From Tenacibaculum ovolyticum DSM 18103 (lineage in GTDB: Bacteria > Bacteroidota > Bacteroidia > Flavobacteriales > Flavobacteriaceae): DNA of 64,000 nt. The number at the start of each line of letters is the position of its first letter. Position 1 is the first letter of the stretch. The DNA lies in contig NZ_KE387164.1 of NCBI RefSeq assembly GCF_000430545.1, positions 156,807 to 220,806 on the forward strand. The letters are read 5' to 3'. The notes beneath the pieces were generated by a model. The model saw only the letters and a program-made list of their open reading frames with translations. It was not told the origin of the DNA and searched no databases. Positions 10,601-18,543 of this stretch are shown here, piece by piece. Made by a program: the position numbers and the translations under genes.

Positions 10601-11874
10601 ATGGAGGAGGCTCTGCACCTACACTAGGATTTGTATTTGGAAGTCAAACAGATATTTTAAATACAGCTATTGAAAACGGGTGGTTGGTAACAAGAACAAG
10701 CCAAACAGACGATAAACAACCTTATTATAATAAGAACTATGGAAAAACAAGATATAAAAAATTAGATTATAATATTGCTGTTAAACCATTTAAGAGCTTA
10801 ACAATTAATTTAAGAGGTAATAGAATTCAAACAAGTAACTTAAACCAACAGCTAGATGTAATTTCTGATGGTAGTGGAGGTTTTCATCAAGACCCAAATA
10901 TAAAAGCATTTGAAACAGGTAACTATAGTATTAGTCACTTTATGTTAGGTACTATTTTTACAGATAGTGAAGTTTTATATCAAAACTTTTTACAAAATAG
11001 AAGTATAGTAGCTGATAGGTTAGCGACTTCGTTAGGAGTGCCAAATACACCAACATCAGGATATCAAACTTCAGGACAACAAGCTATGTTACCAGCGTTT
11101 ATTGCTGCATACTCAGGAAAGAATGCAAATTCGGTAAGCACAGGTGTTTTTAAAAACATTCCAATTCCAAATTGGACATTACGTTATAATGGTTTTATGA
11201 AATTTAAGTGGTTTAAAAAGAATTTCTCAGCATTTACCCTGTCGCATGGCTATAAGTCATCTTATACAATAGGTAATTACACTAATAATTTGCAATATGG
11301 TGGAGTTGACTCAAATTCACCAATATCTGTAGGAAATCCACCAAAGACAAATAATTCTGGGAATTATCAATCAGAACTATTACTTTCGTCGGCAACTTTA
11401 ATTGATGAGTTTTCACCATTAGTAAAAGTTGATTTTAGAATGAAAAGTTCATTTTCTTTTAAAGGTGAAATAAGGAGGGATAGAAGTTTAACATTAAACT
11501 TTAATAACAATACCTTAACAGATATAAAAGGAACAGAATATGTTGTAGGATTTGGATATAAAATTAAAGATGTTAAATTTGTAACCAGATTTACAGGAAA
11601 AAAAGAAACGTTAAAAGGAGACATTAATCTAAGAGCAGATATTTCATTAAGAGATAATCTAACCTTAATAAGAAGTGTTGATGAACAAAATAGTCAAATA
11701 ACAGGAGGAGAGAAATTATTCGGGTTTAAATTTATAGCCGATTATAATTTAAGTAGCAATTTAACAGCATCGTTTTATTACAATCATCAAACGTTTCAAT
11801 ATGCTGTTTCAACAACTTTTCCAAGACAATCAATTAATGCAGGTATTAATTTAATATATAACCTAGGAAACTAA
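4693..11874 (+). CDS. sprA: Type IX secretion system translocon protein SprA
   Basis: SprA forms the very large (36-strand) outer-membrane beta-barrel that exports T9SS cargo and is needed for gliding adhesin secretion in relatives. The 2393 residues match the usual length of about 2400. A signal peptide (about residues 1-24, ending near VSFSQS) is followed by repeated barrel sequence and a C-terminal strand ending in NLIYNLGN. Translation appears to begin with TTG at 4693; no ATG is available before the signal peptide. Only 6 bases separate it from ruvA, which suggests coupling. A window cargo candidate is the M28 peptidase at 57589, which carries a type A sorting domain. Confidence 0.96.
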   Translation: MKKTIINRLLTTLALLLSVVSFSQSTSGNNKGAVKKDTVIPLKYNFSNTQKGSLFLSNPSEKIITYDKAINKFVLVEKIGNYYIGTPIYFTPEEYKTYRLKNDVKTYFKEKIDATNSKKKGNKKARKNLLPKYYVNSKFFESIFGGNTVEVNPTGQVNIKLGGIYQKNENPQISIENQSSFTFDFDQQISASLQAKVGKRLKVTTNYDTQSTFDFQNIIKLEYTPTDDDIIRNIEAGNISMPIKNSLINGAQALFGVKTELQFGKTYITAAFSQQNSQSKTVVSEGGATIEPFELRASDYDNDRHFFLGQYFRENYKKALANYPLVSSPINITRVEVWITNRNQNVTDYRSIVGLADLGESSDANEVDFAEINAIPGAISSGSRILPYNGVNNLNPLLTTTSGGIRDVATIDNAITSLGITPKQGFNYSYLQNARKLQPNEFRMHPQLGFVSLNRRLNDGEVLAVAYEYTVVGTSNGETVFKVGEFSNDIVAPDNLVVKLLRSEILNTVRPNTATTTSLGEAFPTWRLMMKNVYALGAFPLQREGFRFELLYRDDETGTLQNTLQKALTSGIRDKPLLRILNLDKLDQSQYTVPNGDGFFDYVDGITVNSERGYVLFPEPEPFGNDLKGELTNAVDQEKYLFEELYLTTKIQAKNEYQNKDKFFLKGYFKSESSRGISLGGFNIPRGSVRVTAGGRQLVEGIDYVVDYQLGRVQILDPGLEASGIPINATTESNTLFSQQRKTFIGIDVEHRFSDKFILGGTYLNVSEKPITPKVNFGGEPIDNTMLGLNLDYSAEVPYLTKLANRLPFVETDASSNVSVRADMAYLLPGSPSGINVDGTATSYLDDFEASQIPINLNSPQQWFLASTPESQGFDGGTGDLSYNYKRGKIAWYNVDQLFYGSSNRPSNIDETELSRDEVRQIRYNELFPNTDLDITQQNLVRTLDLAYYPAEKGPYNYNENASSVTPEERWGGIMRPLTTNNFEQANVEYIQFWLMDPYENHSIKQEEGMPVGVNAKDISNQVGKLFINLGNVSEDILKDGRKQYENGLPVDGNKIDGTNVNTTTWGNIPINPSILYAFDSSNEARENQDIGLDGLSDEEEKIKYPAFASLEDPAGDNFQYFRGGAIEASSPSVLSRYKNFNGTQGNSPTASQSGESYPTSSTAYPDTEDINKDQTMNPVNSYFEYEISLNKSDLQLGQNHIIDIKNEQVTLVDGTSRNATWYQFRIPVRNGANAINGITDFNSIRFIRMFLSQFKMPVVLRFGELELVRGDWRRYTKTFPNVGVPVSLDNAELNKFEVGVVSIEQNSDKYQLPPGIEREQLQGTNRIQRQNEQSVTLKVTDLPADEQRTIYKNISIDMRRYKNLRMFLHAEAPTSSTTQDDETVAVVRLGTDLNDNYYEIHKPLKLSPSNGSTTPTGVWPKENNLVVPLQELANLKIERPIGTGTSITDIFSGTSSNGLKIYVKGNPTLAQIRTVMLGVKNTSTDSKNIEVWFNELRAVGFDNKGGWAAVLNADANLADVMDVSLAGRMSTIGFGNVEDRVQQRSIEEIKQYSVATNIQLGKMMPKKWGMQIPMSYSYGEEFRDPKYDPQFQDVALEDALDKNPNSKNAQDYTRRKSISFINVKKNKNPESKKKPKFYDVENLSVSYAHNEEFHKDYNIEKFENKNVMAGASYSFSFKPFVIEPFKKSKKFKSKFYKFIKDLNFNPVPKTIALNSKINRNYNSQQSRNLIVDPVNPLPAQPELVQRRFMFNWDYTIGFDLTKSLQLNFNATNNYIYDGFGADEDLEIYDQFFNIGRPDNYNQKLNATYKLPINKLPYLSFINADYGYTADFNWKSGSQSVIENTDASTGEVTVIDFQEVVGNMIQNANTHNLNTNIDFGRFYKTLRLDKLLLKGARKKPTKKGEATLGAQVAAKKPKLKKNASFGHKVMKGMYDVLTSVKRAKISYSQNNGTLLEGYKPSVGFLGRNNYGGGSAPTLGFVFGSQTDILNTAIENGWLVTRTSQTDDKQPYYNKNYGKTRYKKLDYNIAVKPFKSLTINLRGNRIQTSNLNQQLDVISDGSGGFHQDPNIKAFETGNYSISHFMLGTIFTDSEVLYQNFLQNRSIVADRLATSLGVPNTPTSGYQTSGQQAMLPAFIAAYSGKNANSVSTGVFKNIPIPNWTLRYNGFMKFKWFKKNFSAFTLSHGYKSSYTIGNYTNNLQYGGVDSNSPISVGNPPKTNNSGNYQSELLLSSATLIDEFSPLVKVDFRMKSSFSFKGEIRRDRSLTLNFNNNTLTDIKGTEYVVGFGYKIKDVKFVTRFTGKKETLKGDINLRADISLRDNLTLIRSVDEQNSQITGGEKLFGFKFIADYNLSSNLTASFYYNHQTFQYAVSTTFPRQSINAGINLIYNLGN

Positions 11875-11901
11875 AACAAACAAATTAAATAAATAAGGAC
11901 A

Positions 11902-12282
11902 ATGAACATTCCATCAGAATTAAAATATACAAAAGACCACGAGTGGGTAAAGATCGAAGAAGGTGTTGCTACAATTGGTATTACTGATTTTGCACAAGGT
12001 GAGTTAGGTGACATCGTATATGTAGATGTTGATACTTTAGATGATACTTTAGATATTGAAGAGGTTTTCGGATCAGTAGAAGCGGTTAAAACTGTTTCAG
12101 ATCTTTTTATGCCTTTATCAGGAGAAGTAGTTGAATTTAACGAAGCATTAGAAGATGAGCCAGAATTAGTAAATTCTGATCCTTATGGTAATGGTTGGAT
12201 GATAAAAATTAAACTATCAGATGATTCACAAACTGCAGATTTATTAAGTGCTGATGCGTATCAAGAACTTATTAAAGGATAA
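11902..12282 (+). CDS. gcvH: Glycine cleavage system H protein
   Basis: GcvH carries the lipoyl group that shuttles the aminomethyl moiety between the P, T and L proteins of glycine cleavage. The 126 residues show the whole family pattern, with lipoylated Lys63 in [13 protein letters not shown] and the [10 protein letters not shown]-terminal motif. It begins 27 bases after sprA. Its 3' end overlaps the following VanZ-like gene. The other gcv genes are not in this window. Confidence 0.97.
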   Translation: MNIPSELKYTKDHEWVKIEEGVATIGITDFAQGELGDIVYVDVDTLDDTLDIEEVFGSVEAVKTVSDLFMPLSGEVVEFNEALEDEPELVNSDPYGNGWMIKIKLSDDSQTADLLSADAYQELIKG

Positions 12283-12622
12283 TATAAAAATTAAAGCAAT
12301 TGCAATACTAATTACTATTAGTATTGCAATTCTTAGTTTAATAAAGATAGGTCCTCAACCAATTCAAATAAATAATTTAGATAAATATGAGCACGCTCTC
12401 GCTTATTTTGTTTTAACTTTTTTTTGGTTAATGGTCTTCAGAACAACAAAAATCAATAAACTTATTGTTGTGTTTTGTTGTTTTTTTTACGGCATAATTA
12501 TTGAGACTCTTCAAGTTACAGCAACATCATATCGAACTGGAGATATTTTAGATATTGCAGCAAACACGACGGGTATTTTAATAGCTTATACCATTTACTT
12601 TCTTTTTTTAAGGAAAATGTAG
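12254..12622 (+). CDS. VanZ-like small membrane protein
   Basis: The 122-residue protein has four predicted membrane segments (about 13-30, 44-62, 68-86 and 98-118) and the VanZ-type pattern [12 protein letters not shown], then GIIIETLQ and [14 protein letters not shown]. VanZ of enterococci gives low-level teicoplanin resistance, but chromosomal homologues in Bacteroidota have no established role. I chose the ATG at 12254, which overlaps gcvH by 29 bases; a GTG two codons earlier is possible. The overlap implies translational coupling with gcvH. Confidence 0.85.
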   Translation: MRIKNLLKDNIKIKAIAILITISIAILSLIKIGPQPIQINNLDKYEHALAYFVLTFFWLMVFRTTKINKLIVVFCCFFYGIIIETLQVTATSYRTGDILDIAANTTGILIAYTIYFLFLRKM

Positions 12623-12696
12623 TTATTTAAAGGAATTAGCTTGTAAAAGTTAAAATAATTTAATTAAATTAGCGAACTATTAAAAAAACATTTAGG

Positions 12697-13419
12697 ATGG
12701 AAATTAAGAAAAATCCAAAATCAAACTTAGAGAATTATAGTAAACTGTTTATGCAGTTAGGTTTGGTTTTAGCTTTATTTGTAACATATATTGCAATAGA
12801 AAATAAAACATATGATAAAACATATGGAGATTTAGGTTCTGCGAACATGGCTTCAGAAATTGAAGAAGAAACCATTGAACTTCAAATTGAACCACCAAAG
12901 CCAAAACCTAATACACCACCACCACCAGCTCCTGAAAAGATTGAAGTTGTTGAGGATGAAAAAGAAGTTGAAGAGACAGTTATAGAAACTACTGAGACTG
13001 ATGAATCTGAAGCTGTAGAAGTTGAAGAAATTGTAGAAGTTGAGGAAGAAGAAGAAGTAGTTGAAGATGTACCTTTTTCAATTATTGAAGAAGTGCCTAT
13101 TTTCCCTGGATGTAAAGGAACAAAAGCACAAAAGAAAGCTTGTTTAAACAAAAAGTTACAAAAGCACGTACAACGTTATTTTGATGCAGAATTGGCAAAC
13201 GAATTAGGTTTAGCTCCTGGTAAGAAAAGAATCTATGTTCAATTTAAAATTGACAAAGATGGATCTATTACAAGTGTAAATGCAAGAGCACCTCACCCAA
13301 GATTAAAAAAAGAGGCAATGCGTGTAGCTAGAAAGATACCGAAAATGAAACCAGGTAGACAAAGAGGTAGACCTGTAAGAGTTGGTTATACTTTACCTAT
13401 TACTTTTAATGTTGAGTAG
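12697..13419 (+). CDS. TonB family energy transducer, copy 1
   Basis: TonB proteins carry proton-motive energy from ExbBD in the inner membrane to outer-membrane receptors. The 240 residues comprise a short cytoplasmic N-terminus, one membrane helix (about 20-37), a Pro-rich stretch (PPKPKPNTPPPPAPE) and a long acidic Glu/Val linker. The C-terminal TonB domain (about 150-240) contains FPGCKG, VQFKIDKDGSI and a YTLPITF end. It is paralogous to the next gene. Receptors that it might energise lie at 40621 and 61728. A strong terminator follows at 13446. Confidence 0.92.
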   Translation: MEIKKNPKSNLENYSKLFMQLGLVLALFVTYIAIENKTYDKTYGDLGSANMASEIEEETIELQIEPPKPKPNTPPPPAPEKIEVVEDEKEVEETVIETTETDESEAVEVEEIVEVEEEEEVVEDVPFSIIEEVPIFPGCKGTKAQKKACLNKKLQKHVQRYFDAELANELGLAPGKKRIYVQFKIDKDGSITSVNARAPHPRLKKEAMRVARKIPKMKPGRQRGRPVRVGYTLPITFNVE

Positions 13420-13445
13420 TAAATAACCACAGTATAAAGCATAAG

Positions 13446-13475
13446 AAAGCAATCCTATTTAGGGTTGCTTTTTTT
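13446..13475 (+). terminator. Terminator after TonB copy 1
   Basis: An 11-bp stem with one G-T pair (arms 13446-13456 and 13461-13471) and an ATTT loop runs into a T-tract. It separates the housekeeping operon from the second tonB gene. Confidence 0.8.
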
Positions 13476-13476
13476 A

Positions 13477-13493
13477 TTGGCACGCTTCTTGTT
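13477..13493 (+). promoter_or_regulatory. Sigma-54-like promoter of TonB copy 2
   Basis: TTGGCACG at 13477-13484 and TTGTT at 13489-13493 reproduce the -24/-12 layout TGGCACG-N4-TTGC. The spacing is exact (12 bases from GG to the G of the -12 element); the only departure is T for C after TTG. The ATG follows 33 bases later. No TAnnTTTG box is present in this gap. Confidence 0.65.
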
Positions 13494-13526
13494 TTTAACA
13501 TAGTATTAACACTAAAATTAATAACT

Positions 13527-14267
13527 ATGAAAGCACAAAAAAAGACCCCTAGAAAACAATTAGAAAAATTTTCATCAATTTTTACCCAATTAGGTTTAGT
13601 ACTTGTACTATTTATTGTTTTTGTTTCACTTGAGCATGAAACTGAAAAAACAGCACAATTTTATGATGATTCAGGTAGAGAAATAGAAACAATTTTTGAC
13701 TTTTCACCAGATATTATTATCGAGAAAGTTAAAACTGTTGTGAAGAAGCCAGTAAAAGTACAACCTGTTATAACTATTGTTCCTCCGGTAATTGAAAAAA
13801 GACCTGAAATAGCTCCAGCACCTGTAATTAATTTACCAATTAAAAACACACCAACAATTACCGTTGGTAAGAAGAAAAAAGAATCAAAAATTATAAAACC
13901 AATAGAAGGACCAGTATCTATAAATAACGTTCAAAATAGACCTGTTTTTAAAGGGTGTGAAGGATTATCAGAAGAAGATAATAGAAAATGCTTTGAGAAA
14001 AAAATTAAAAAACATGTACAGCGTTATTTTGATGCAGAAATAGCACAAGATTTAGGATTAAGATCAGGGAAGTATAAAATTTTCACACAATTTATAATAG
14101 ATAAATCAGGGGTGATATCTGATGTGAAAATAAGAGCACCACATAAAAGATTAACAAAAGAAACGAATAAAGTGGTAAGTAAAATACCCAAATTTATACC
14201 AGGTAAACAGAATAATAAACCTGTAAAAGTTAAATATACTTTGCCAATTACTTTTAAAGTAGAATAA
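13527..14267 (+). CDS. TonB family energy transducer, copy 2
   Basis: The 246-residue protein has the same plan as the preceding gene: a membrane helix at about 20-36, a periplasmic linker, and a C-terminal TonB domain (about 155-246) with FKGCEG, KKHVQRYFDAEIAQDLGL and YTLPITFKVE. The linker differs strongly: it is Lys/Pro/Val-rich instead of acidic, so the two transducers may suit different partners. It stands between two terminators with its own sigma-54-like promoter, so it is probably a single-gene unit regulated separately from copy 1. Confidence 0.92.
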   Translation: MKAQKKTPRKQLEKFSSIFTQLGLVLVLFIVFVSLEHETEKTAQFYDDSGREIETIFDFSPDIIIEKVKTVVKKPVKVQPVITIVPPVIEKRPEIAPAPVINLPIKNTPTITVGKKKKESKIIKPIEGPVSINNVQNRPVFKGCEGLSEEDNRKCFEKKIKKHVQRYFDAEIAQDLGLRSGKYKIFTQFIIDKSGVISDVKIRAPHKRLTKETNKVVSKIPKFIPGKQNNKPVKVKYTLPITFKVE

Positions 14268-14271
14268 ATTT

Positions 14272-14300
14272 AAAAACTCAACTATTTAAGTTGAGTTTTT
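14272..14300 (+). terminator. Terminator after TonB copy 2
   Basis: A 12-bp stem (arms with AAAAACTCAACT) closes on an ATTTA loop and runs into Ts. It lies immediately behind the TonB stop codon. Confidence 0.85.
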
Positions 14301-14312
14301 TATTTTTGTTTT

Positions 14313-14894
14313 ATGGATACACAAAAACTTTTTTTTGCACACGAAACAGCAGTAATTGATGATAATTGTAGTATTGGTTTAGGTACTAAAATTTGGCATT
14401 TTAGCCATGTAATGCCTAACTGTATTATAGGAAATAATTGTAATATAGGTCAAAATGTAGTTGTTTCACCTAAAGTTATTCTGGGTAATAATGTTAAAGT
14501 TCAGAACAATGTATCTATTTATACAGGTGTTATTTGTGATGATGATGTTTTTTTAGGGCCATCAATGGTATTTACAAATGTTATAAATCCAAGAAGTGCC
14601 ATAAAAAGACAAGATCAATATTTAAAAACAATTGTTAAAAAAGGCGCAAGTATAGGTGCTAATGCAACAATTGTGTGTGGTAATAACATTGGTGAATATG
14701 CATTTGTTGGTGCAGGTGCAGTAGTTACTAAAGAAGTGCTACCTTATGCATTAGTAGTTGGTAACCCTTCGAAACAAATAGGTTGGGTTAGTGAGTATGG
14801 ACATCGCTTAAATTTTGATAAAAATGGAGAGGCGGTTTGTATTGAAAGTAACGAGAAGTATAATATTATAAATAATAAGGTTTCTAAAATTTAA
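14313..14894 (+). CDS. Hexapeptide-repeat acyltransferase (WbpD/WlbB-like N-acetyltransferase)
   Basis: The 193 residues are almost entirely a left-handed beta-helix built of hexapeptide repeats ([51 protein letters not shown]). The pattern TKIWHFSHV with the later [12 protein letters not shown] is that of acetyltransferases acting on UDP-3-amino sugars such as UDP-2-acetamido-3-amino-2,3-dideoxyglucuronate, used for O-antigen and other surface polysaccharides. No companion dehydrogenase or aminotransferase is adjacent, so the substrate is inferred from family resemblance only. A TATTTTTG sequence at 14301-14308 is too close to the ATG to call a promoter with confidence. Confidence 0.85.
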   Translation: MDTQKLFFAHETAVIDDNCSIGLGTKIWHFSHVMPNCIIGNNCNIGQNVVVSPKVILGNNVKVQNNVSIYTGVICDDDVFLGPSMVFTNVINPRSAIKRQDQYLKTIVKKGASIGANATIVCGNNIGEYAFVGAGAVVTKEVLPYALVVGNPSKQIGWVSEYGHRLNFDKNGEAVCIESNEKYNIINNKVSKI

Positions 14895-14946
14895 GTTTAC
14901 AATCTTTTTATTTTGAAAGAAAGAAAAGATTCTCTATATTTGAGAT

Positions 14947-14970
14947 GTGGTTGAAAAACCACTTCTTTTT
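14947..14970 (+). terminator. Weak terminator between convergent genes
   Basis: GTGGTT-GAAA-AACCAC forms a 6-bp stem with a stable GNRA-type tetraloop, followed by TTCTTTTT. It lies between the acyltransferase and the converging glycosyltransferase gene. The short stem makes it uncertain. Confidence 0.4.
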
Positions 14971-16361
14971 CATAGCAATTTTTCCCATTCAATTTTTTGG
15001 ATGGGTTTTTTTATGAATAATTCCCATATTAAAAAGCTATAAACAATACTATATTCTATAGCGACATACCATAAATTTTCTTTCCAGGGATCATTAGCAT
15101 ATGCTTGATAACTTAAAATTATAACCAAACTCCAAACTATTGGGAATCGGTATTTAGTAAAAACAGATAAAATTAGTAATGTTGCAATATACCATGGATG
15201 CATTGTTGTTGTTGTGAAATAATAAAAAGATAAGCCGAACAACATGGCTGTTATTAGTTGTATTGAAGATTTGTTCTTTCTGAAAAAAGTGATAATTATT
15301 AAAAAGATTATGGTTATAAGAGGTATTATTTTACCGATTATAGCTATTTCATTATAACCTCTAAACATATAGCCGATTTCTCTAGCTATGTAATAAAAGC
15401 TAGCATTAAATTCGAAATTTTTAAACCAAAGACCAACAGAATTAGTGTAGTTTGAGATTAATTGTGGAGAGTAAAAAGGTGAAAATAAAAAGATAGTAGT
15501 TGTAAAAATAATTATATAAAAACCGATAAGTTTTATAGTTCTTGATTTTAGTGAATAACTATTAGTTGAATCTTTTACATCATTTTTTATAAACCATTGT
15601 AAGAATAATGGTAAAAAAAGTAATGGAATTAATTTTACTGAAATAGAACAAGCTAATAAGATTGCAGACCAAATCCATTTTTTTTGTTGTAATTTATATA
15701 AACTCCAAATTAAGAAGAATAGCATTACAGGTTCGAAATGCATATTACCAGTCATTTCTATAATAATAAAAGGATTTAAGGCATAAAAATAGATGTTATA
15801 TGCTGGCAGGTTTAATTTTTCTAATAGTTTCTTACCGAAGTAAAGAATACCGACATCAGCTAAGATGATGATAACTCTCATTGTTATTACACTACCAATA
15901 ATACTTTTGTTTGAAAAAATGGCAGTTATTAAGAAACACAATTGATTTAAAGGAGGGTAATTGGTAAAATGACTTCCATTCATCTTCCCCATTCCTTCGT
16001 ATAATTCTTTAGCTTGTGGTATAGGTAAATTGTTTTGTTCTATAAAGGTTTCAGGTAGAGATAAATATGGATTAAGACCTTCTAAAATCATTCTTCCATC
16101 CCAAATGAAACGATAAAAATCTTGTGATAAATTTGGAATTGAAAAAACAAAAATAAGTCTAAATAGTATACTAATACTTGCTAAAAAATAAAAATCATTT
16201 TTTTTATATTGATATAAAAAATAAGACGTGGTAAATAGTCCAACCCATAAAAATAGCAATTCATAAAACGCTGTACGTTCTAAAAAATATGCGAAAACAA
16301 AATAAAGTAATATACAAACTACGGCTAGTATAATTGAATTATGTTTTCTCCAAAAAGACAT
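14970..16361 (-). CDS. Multi-spanning membrane glycosyltransferase (GT87/polyprenyl-phosphomannose-dependent type)
   Basis: The 463-residue protein is hydrophobic throughout, with about 11-13 membrane helices. An early periplasmic loop holds the pattern SQDFYRFIWDGR (residues 79-90), with the acidic residues expected of a GT-C catalytic loop, and ALNPFIIIEM further on. This resembles GT87/DUF2029 and bacterial mannosyltransferases that use polyprenyl-phosphate-linked sugars on the outer face of the inner membrane. It is the last gene of a seven-gene operon and overlaps the preceding GT2 gene by 1 base. The Dpm1-like GT2 two genes upstream could make its lipid-linked donor. Donor and acceptor are not determinable from sequence. 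Confidence 0.75.
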   Translation of the reverse strand: MSFWRKHNSIILAVVCILLYFVFAYFLERTAFYELLFLWVGLFTTSYFLYQYKKNDFYFLASISILFRLIFVFSIPNLSQDFYRFIWDGRMILEGLNPYLSLPETFIEQNNLPIPQAKELYEGMGKMNGSHFTNYPPLNQLCFLITAIFSNKSIIGSVITMRVIIILADVGILYFGKKLLEKLNLPAYNIYFYALNPFIIIEMTGNMHFEPVMLFFLIWSLYKLQQKKWIWSAILLACSISVKLIPLLFLPLFLQWFIKNDVKDSTNSYSLKSRTIKLIGFYIIIFTTTIFLFSPFYSPQLISNYTNSVGLWFKNFEFNASFYYIAREIGYMFRGYNEIAIIGKIIPLITIIFLIIITFFRKNKSSIQLITAMLFGLSFYYFTTTTMHPWYIATLLILSVFTKYRFPIVWSLVIILSYQAYANDPWKENLWYVAIEYSIVYSFLIWELFIKKPIQKIEWEKLL

Positions 16362-17851
16362 TAGGCTTTAGAAAAAATAGATTTAAAAAATACGTACCCA
16401 AACCCAATAAATAGCATTAGGTGAAATGGAAATAAACCAAAGTCACCCCCTTGATCACCTACAATAAATGCACTGTACATACCAAAAGCAAAATATATAG
16501 CTAAAAGCCCTTCAATAATAACATGTAAAGAAATGTTTTTACTAATATATTTATTGTTTTTCCAACCATCTTTAATTGTTGTAATATTAAACTTAGGAGT
16601 ACGAACAAATTCACTTTTTTTACCAAAATGCCCTTCTAAAACGGCAATTGAATTATGTAAAGAGAACCCCATTGCAATAGAAAAAAATGTAAAAAATACA
16701 CCTATATAACTAAAGAAGTTTTTAACTCCGCCACCATAAGTCCTTTTATACATATGCCAGTAACAAATAAAGAAAATTAAAGAGCTAATTACAAAAAAGC
16801 TCATCATATAAAAGTAAGGTTTTAAATGCGCATATTCATTTTTAATATATAACATAGGAATACTTAAGATACCTACTAAAAAGACATTTAAAAACATTGA
16901 GCTATTCAATAAATGTAATAAACCGTGAATTTTAGATTTAAAAGATAAGTTTTTACTCGAAACTACTCTTTTTGCCATCTTCTGAAAATTTTCAGCACCA
17001 CCTTTATTCCATCGAAATTGTTGTGAACGTGCAGCGCTAATAACTACTGGTAGCTCTGCCGGAGTTTCAACGTCTTCTAAATACTTGAATTTCCAATTTT
17101 TTAATTGAGCTCTATAGCTTAAATCTAAATCTTCGGTAAGTGTATCTCCTTCCCAATTCCCTGCATCATAAACACATTCTTTACGCCATAAACCAGCAGT
17201 TCCATTAAAGTTAATAAAATGCCCTTTACTATTTCTACCAACTTGCTCTAATGTAAAATGAGCGTCTAATGCAAATGCCTGAATTTTAGTTAAAGTTGAA
17301 TAATTTCTGTTGATATGTCCCCAACGAGTTTGTACAACTCCAATTTCTGGATCTTTAAAATATGGAACGGTTTTTAATAACCAATCTTCTTGAGGCAAAA
17401 AATCTGCATCAAAAATAGCAATAAACTCTCCTTTTGCTATTTTTAAACCTTCTTTTAAAGCACCTGCTTTAAAACCTTGACGATTTTCTCTACAAATATG
17501 CGTAATATCTAATCCTGTTTCTTGAAGTTTCTTTATGTGTTTGTTTGTAGATATTACTGACTCATCTGTAGAATCATCTAACACCTGAATTTCAAGTTTT
17601 TCTCTAGGGTATTCAAGTTTTACAATATTATCTAATAAACGATCCATTACATAAAGTTCATTAAATACTGGAAGTTGAATGGTTATATATGGAACCTCTT
17701 TAGGGTTCGATAAATCAAATTTAATTGAATTGTCTTTCTGTTTTCGAGCTTTTAAATAATTAAAAAGTAAATTTAATTGTGCTAAAGCATACATGAAAAT
17801 AAGCACTAAAGATATAGTGTAAATCGTAATTATAATATATTGTAAAGCCAT
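16361..17851 (-). CDS. Processive-type family 2 glycosyltransferase (cellulose synthase/glucosylceramide synthase-like)
   Basis: The 496 residues have an N-terminal membrane helix (about 5-25), a cytoplasmic GT-A domain (about 53-290) and four further helices near the C-terminus. All catalytic landmarks are visible: PVFNE (61-65), DD (92-93), DAD (148-150), TED (239-241) and QQFRW (277-281). The QxxRW motif is the hallmark of processive or glycolipid-forming GT2 enzymes such as CesA, CsbB-like and ceramide glucosyltransferases. It overlaps both neighbours by 1 base, so the three glycosyltransferases are translated as a unit. No PilZ domain or BcsB/BcsC partner is present, so a cellulose pathway is unlikely. 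Confidence 0.88.
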   Translation of the reverse strand: MALQYIIITIYTISLVLIFMYALAQLNLLFNYLKARKQKDNSIKFDLSNPKEVPYITIQLPVFNELYVMDRLLDNIVKLEYPREKLEIQVLDDSTDESVISTNKHIKKLQETGLDITHICRENRQGFKAGALKEGLKIAKGEFIAIFDADFLPQEDWLLKTVPYFKDPEIGVVQTRWGHINRNYSTLTKIQAFALDAHFTLEQVGRNSKGHFINFNGTAGLWRKECVYDAGNWEGDTLTEDLDLSYRAQLKNWKFKYLEDVETPAELPVVISAARSQQFRWNKGGAENFQKMAKRVVSSKNLSFKSKIHGLLHLLNSSMFLNVFLVGILSIPMLYIKNEYAHLKPYFYMMSFFVISSLIFFICYWHMYKRTYGGGVKNFFSYIGVFFTFFSIAMGFSLHNSIAVLEGHFGKKSEFVRTPKFNITTIKDGWKNNKYISKNISLHVIIEGLLAIYFAFGMYSAFIVGDQGGDFGLFPFHLMLFIGFGYVFFKSIFSKA

Positions 17852-18543
17852 TATTTAAAGCTGTATTTAAATATCCAAGTTAATATTTTAATGCCGGCAA
17901 ATATACTACCTTTTACGGTTCCTGAAACTTTTGATACACCAATTCTATTTCGGTATTTCATAGGAATCTCTATGTATGAAAATTTCTGTTTTAAAGCTTT
18001 TAATTGCATTTCTACAGTCCAACCATAGGTTTTGTCTTCCATATTAAGGGCTAGTAATTTGTTATATTTTATAGCTCTAAAAGGACCTAAATCAGTAAAT
18101 TTAGCATTAAAGAAAAGTGACATTAAGAAGGTTGCTAGCCAGTTTCCGAGTATTTGTTGCGGTGTCATTGCTCCTAGTTCTCTTAACTCTTTTACGCGGC
18201 TACCAATTACAAAGTCGATGTTATCATTTATAATAGGGGCAACCAATTCGGTTAATTGTTCTGGGTAATCAGAATAATCTCCGTCTAAAAACACAACAAT
18301 GTCTGGTTTGTCTTTAAGAGAAGCAATGTGTTCCATTCCTTTTAAACAAGCATAACCATATCCTTTTCTAGATTCTTTTAAGACAGTTGCTCCTGCATTT
18401 TTTGCATTTCCTTCTGTTGCATCAGTAGAGTTGTTATTAACAACAATTACTTCATTAACTATTAAAGGAATATCGTTAATTACATTTGCTATAGAATCTT
18501 GCTCATTATAAGCAGGAATTATTACTTTAATTGATTGACTCAT
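17851..18543 (-). CDS. Family 2 glycosyltransferase (polyprenyl-phosphate sugar synthase-like)
   Basis: The 230 residues form a compact GT-A domain with VIIPAYNE (7-14), VVNNNSTD (34-41) and the metal-binding DGD (87-89). No multi-helix C-terminal domain follows, only a weakly hydrophobic tail. This is the layout of Dpm1/GtrB-like enzymes which transfer a nucleotide sugar to a polyprenyl phosphate at the cytoplasmic face. It begins directly against the stop codon of the MORN-like gene (no gap) and overlaps the processive GT by 1 base. It probably supplies a lipid-linked sugar to the GT87-like protein in the same operon; this is inference from context. Confidence 0.85.
   Translation of the reverse strand: MSQSIKVIIPAYNEQDSIANVINDIPLIVNEVIVVNNNSTDATEGNAKNAGATVLKESRKGYGYACLKGMEHIASLKDKPDIVVFLDGDYSDYPEQLTELVAPIINDNIDFVIGSRVKELRELGAMTPQQILGNWLATFLMSLFFNAKFTDLGPFRAIKYNKLLALNMEDKTYGWTVEMQLKALKQKFSYIEIPMKYRNRIGVSKVSGTVKGSIFAGIKILTWIFKYSFK

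Noticed and set aside
12882..13151. Ser/Thr-rich minus-strand frame in the TonB linker
   Set aside because: It is the reverse complement of the Glu/Val-rich linker codons; such repeats open the opposite frame by composition alone.
16361..17851. Cellulose synthase
   Set aside because: No PilZ domain and no BcsB, BcsC or BcsZ genes; the QQFRW motif is shared by many other GT2 enzymes.
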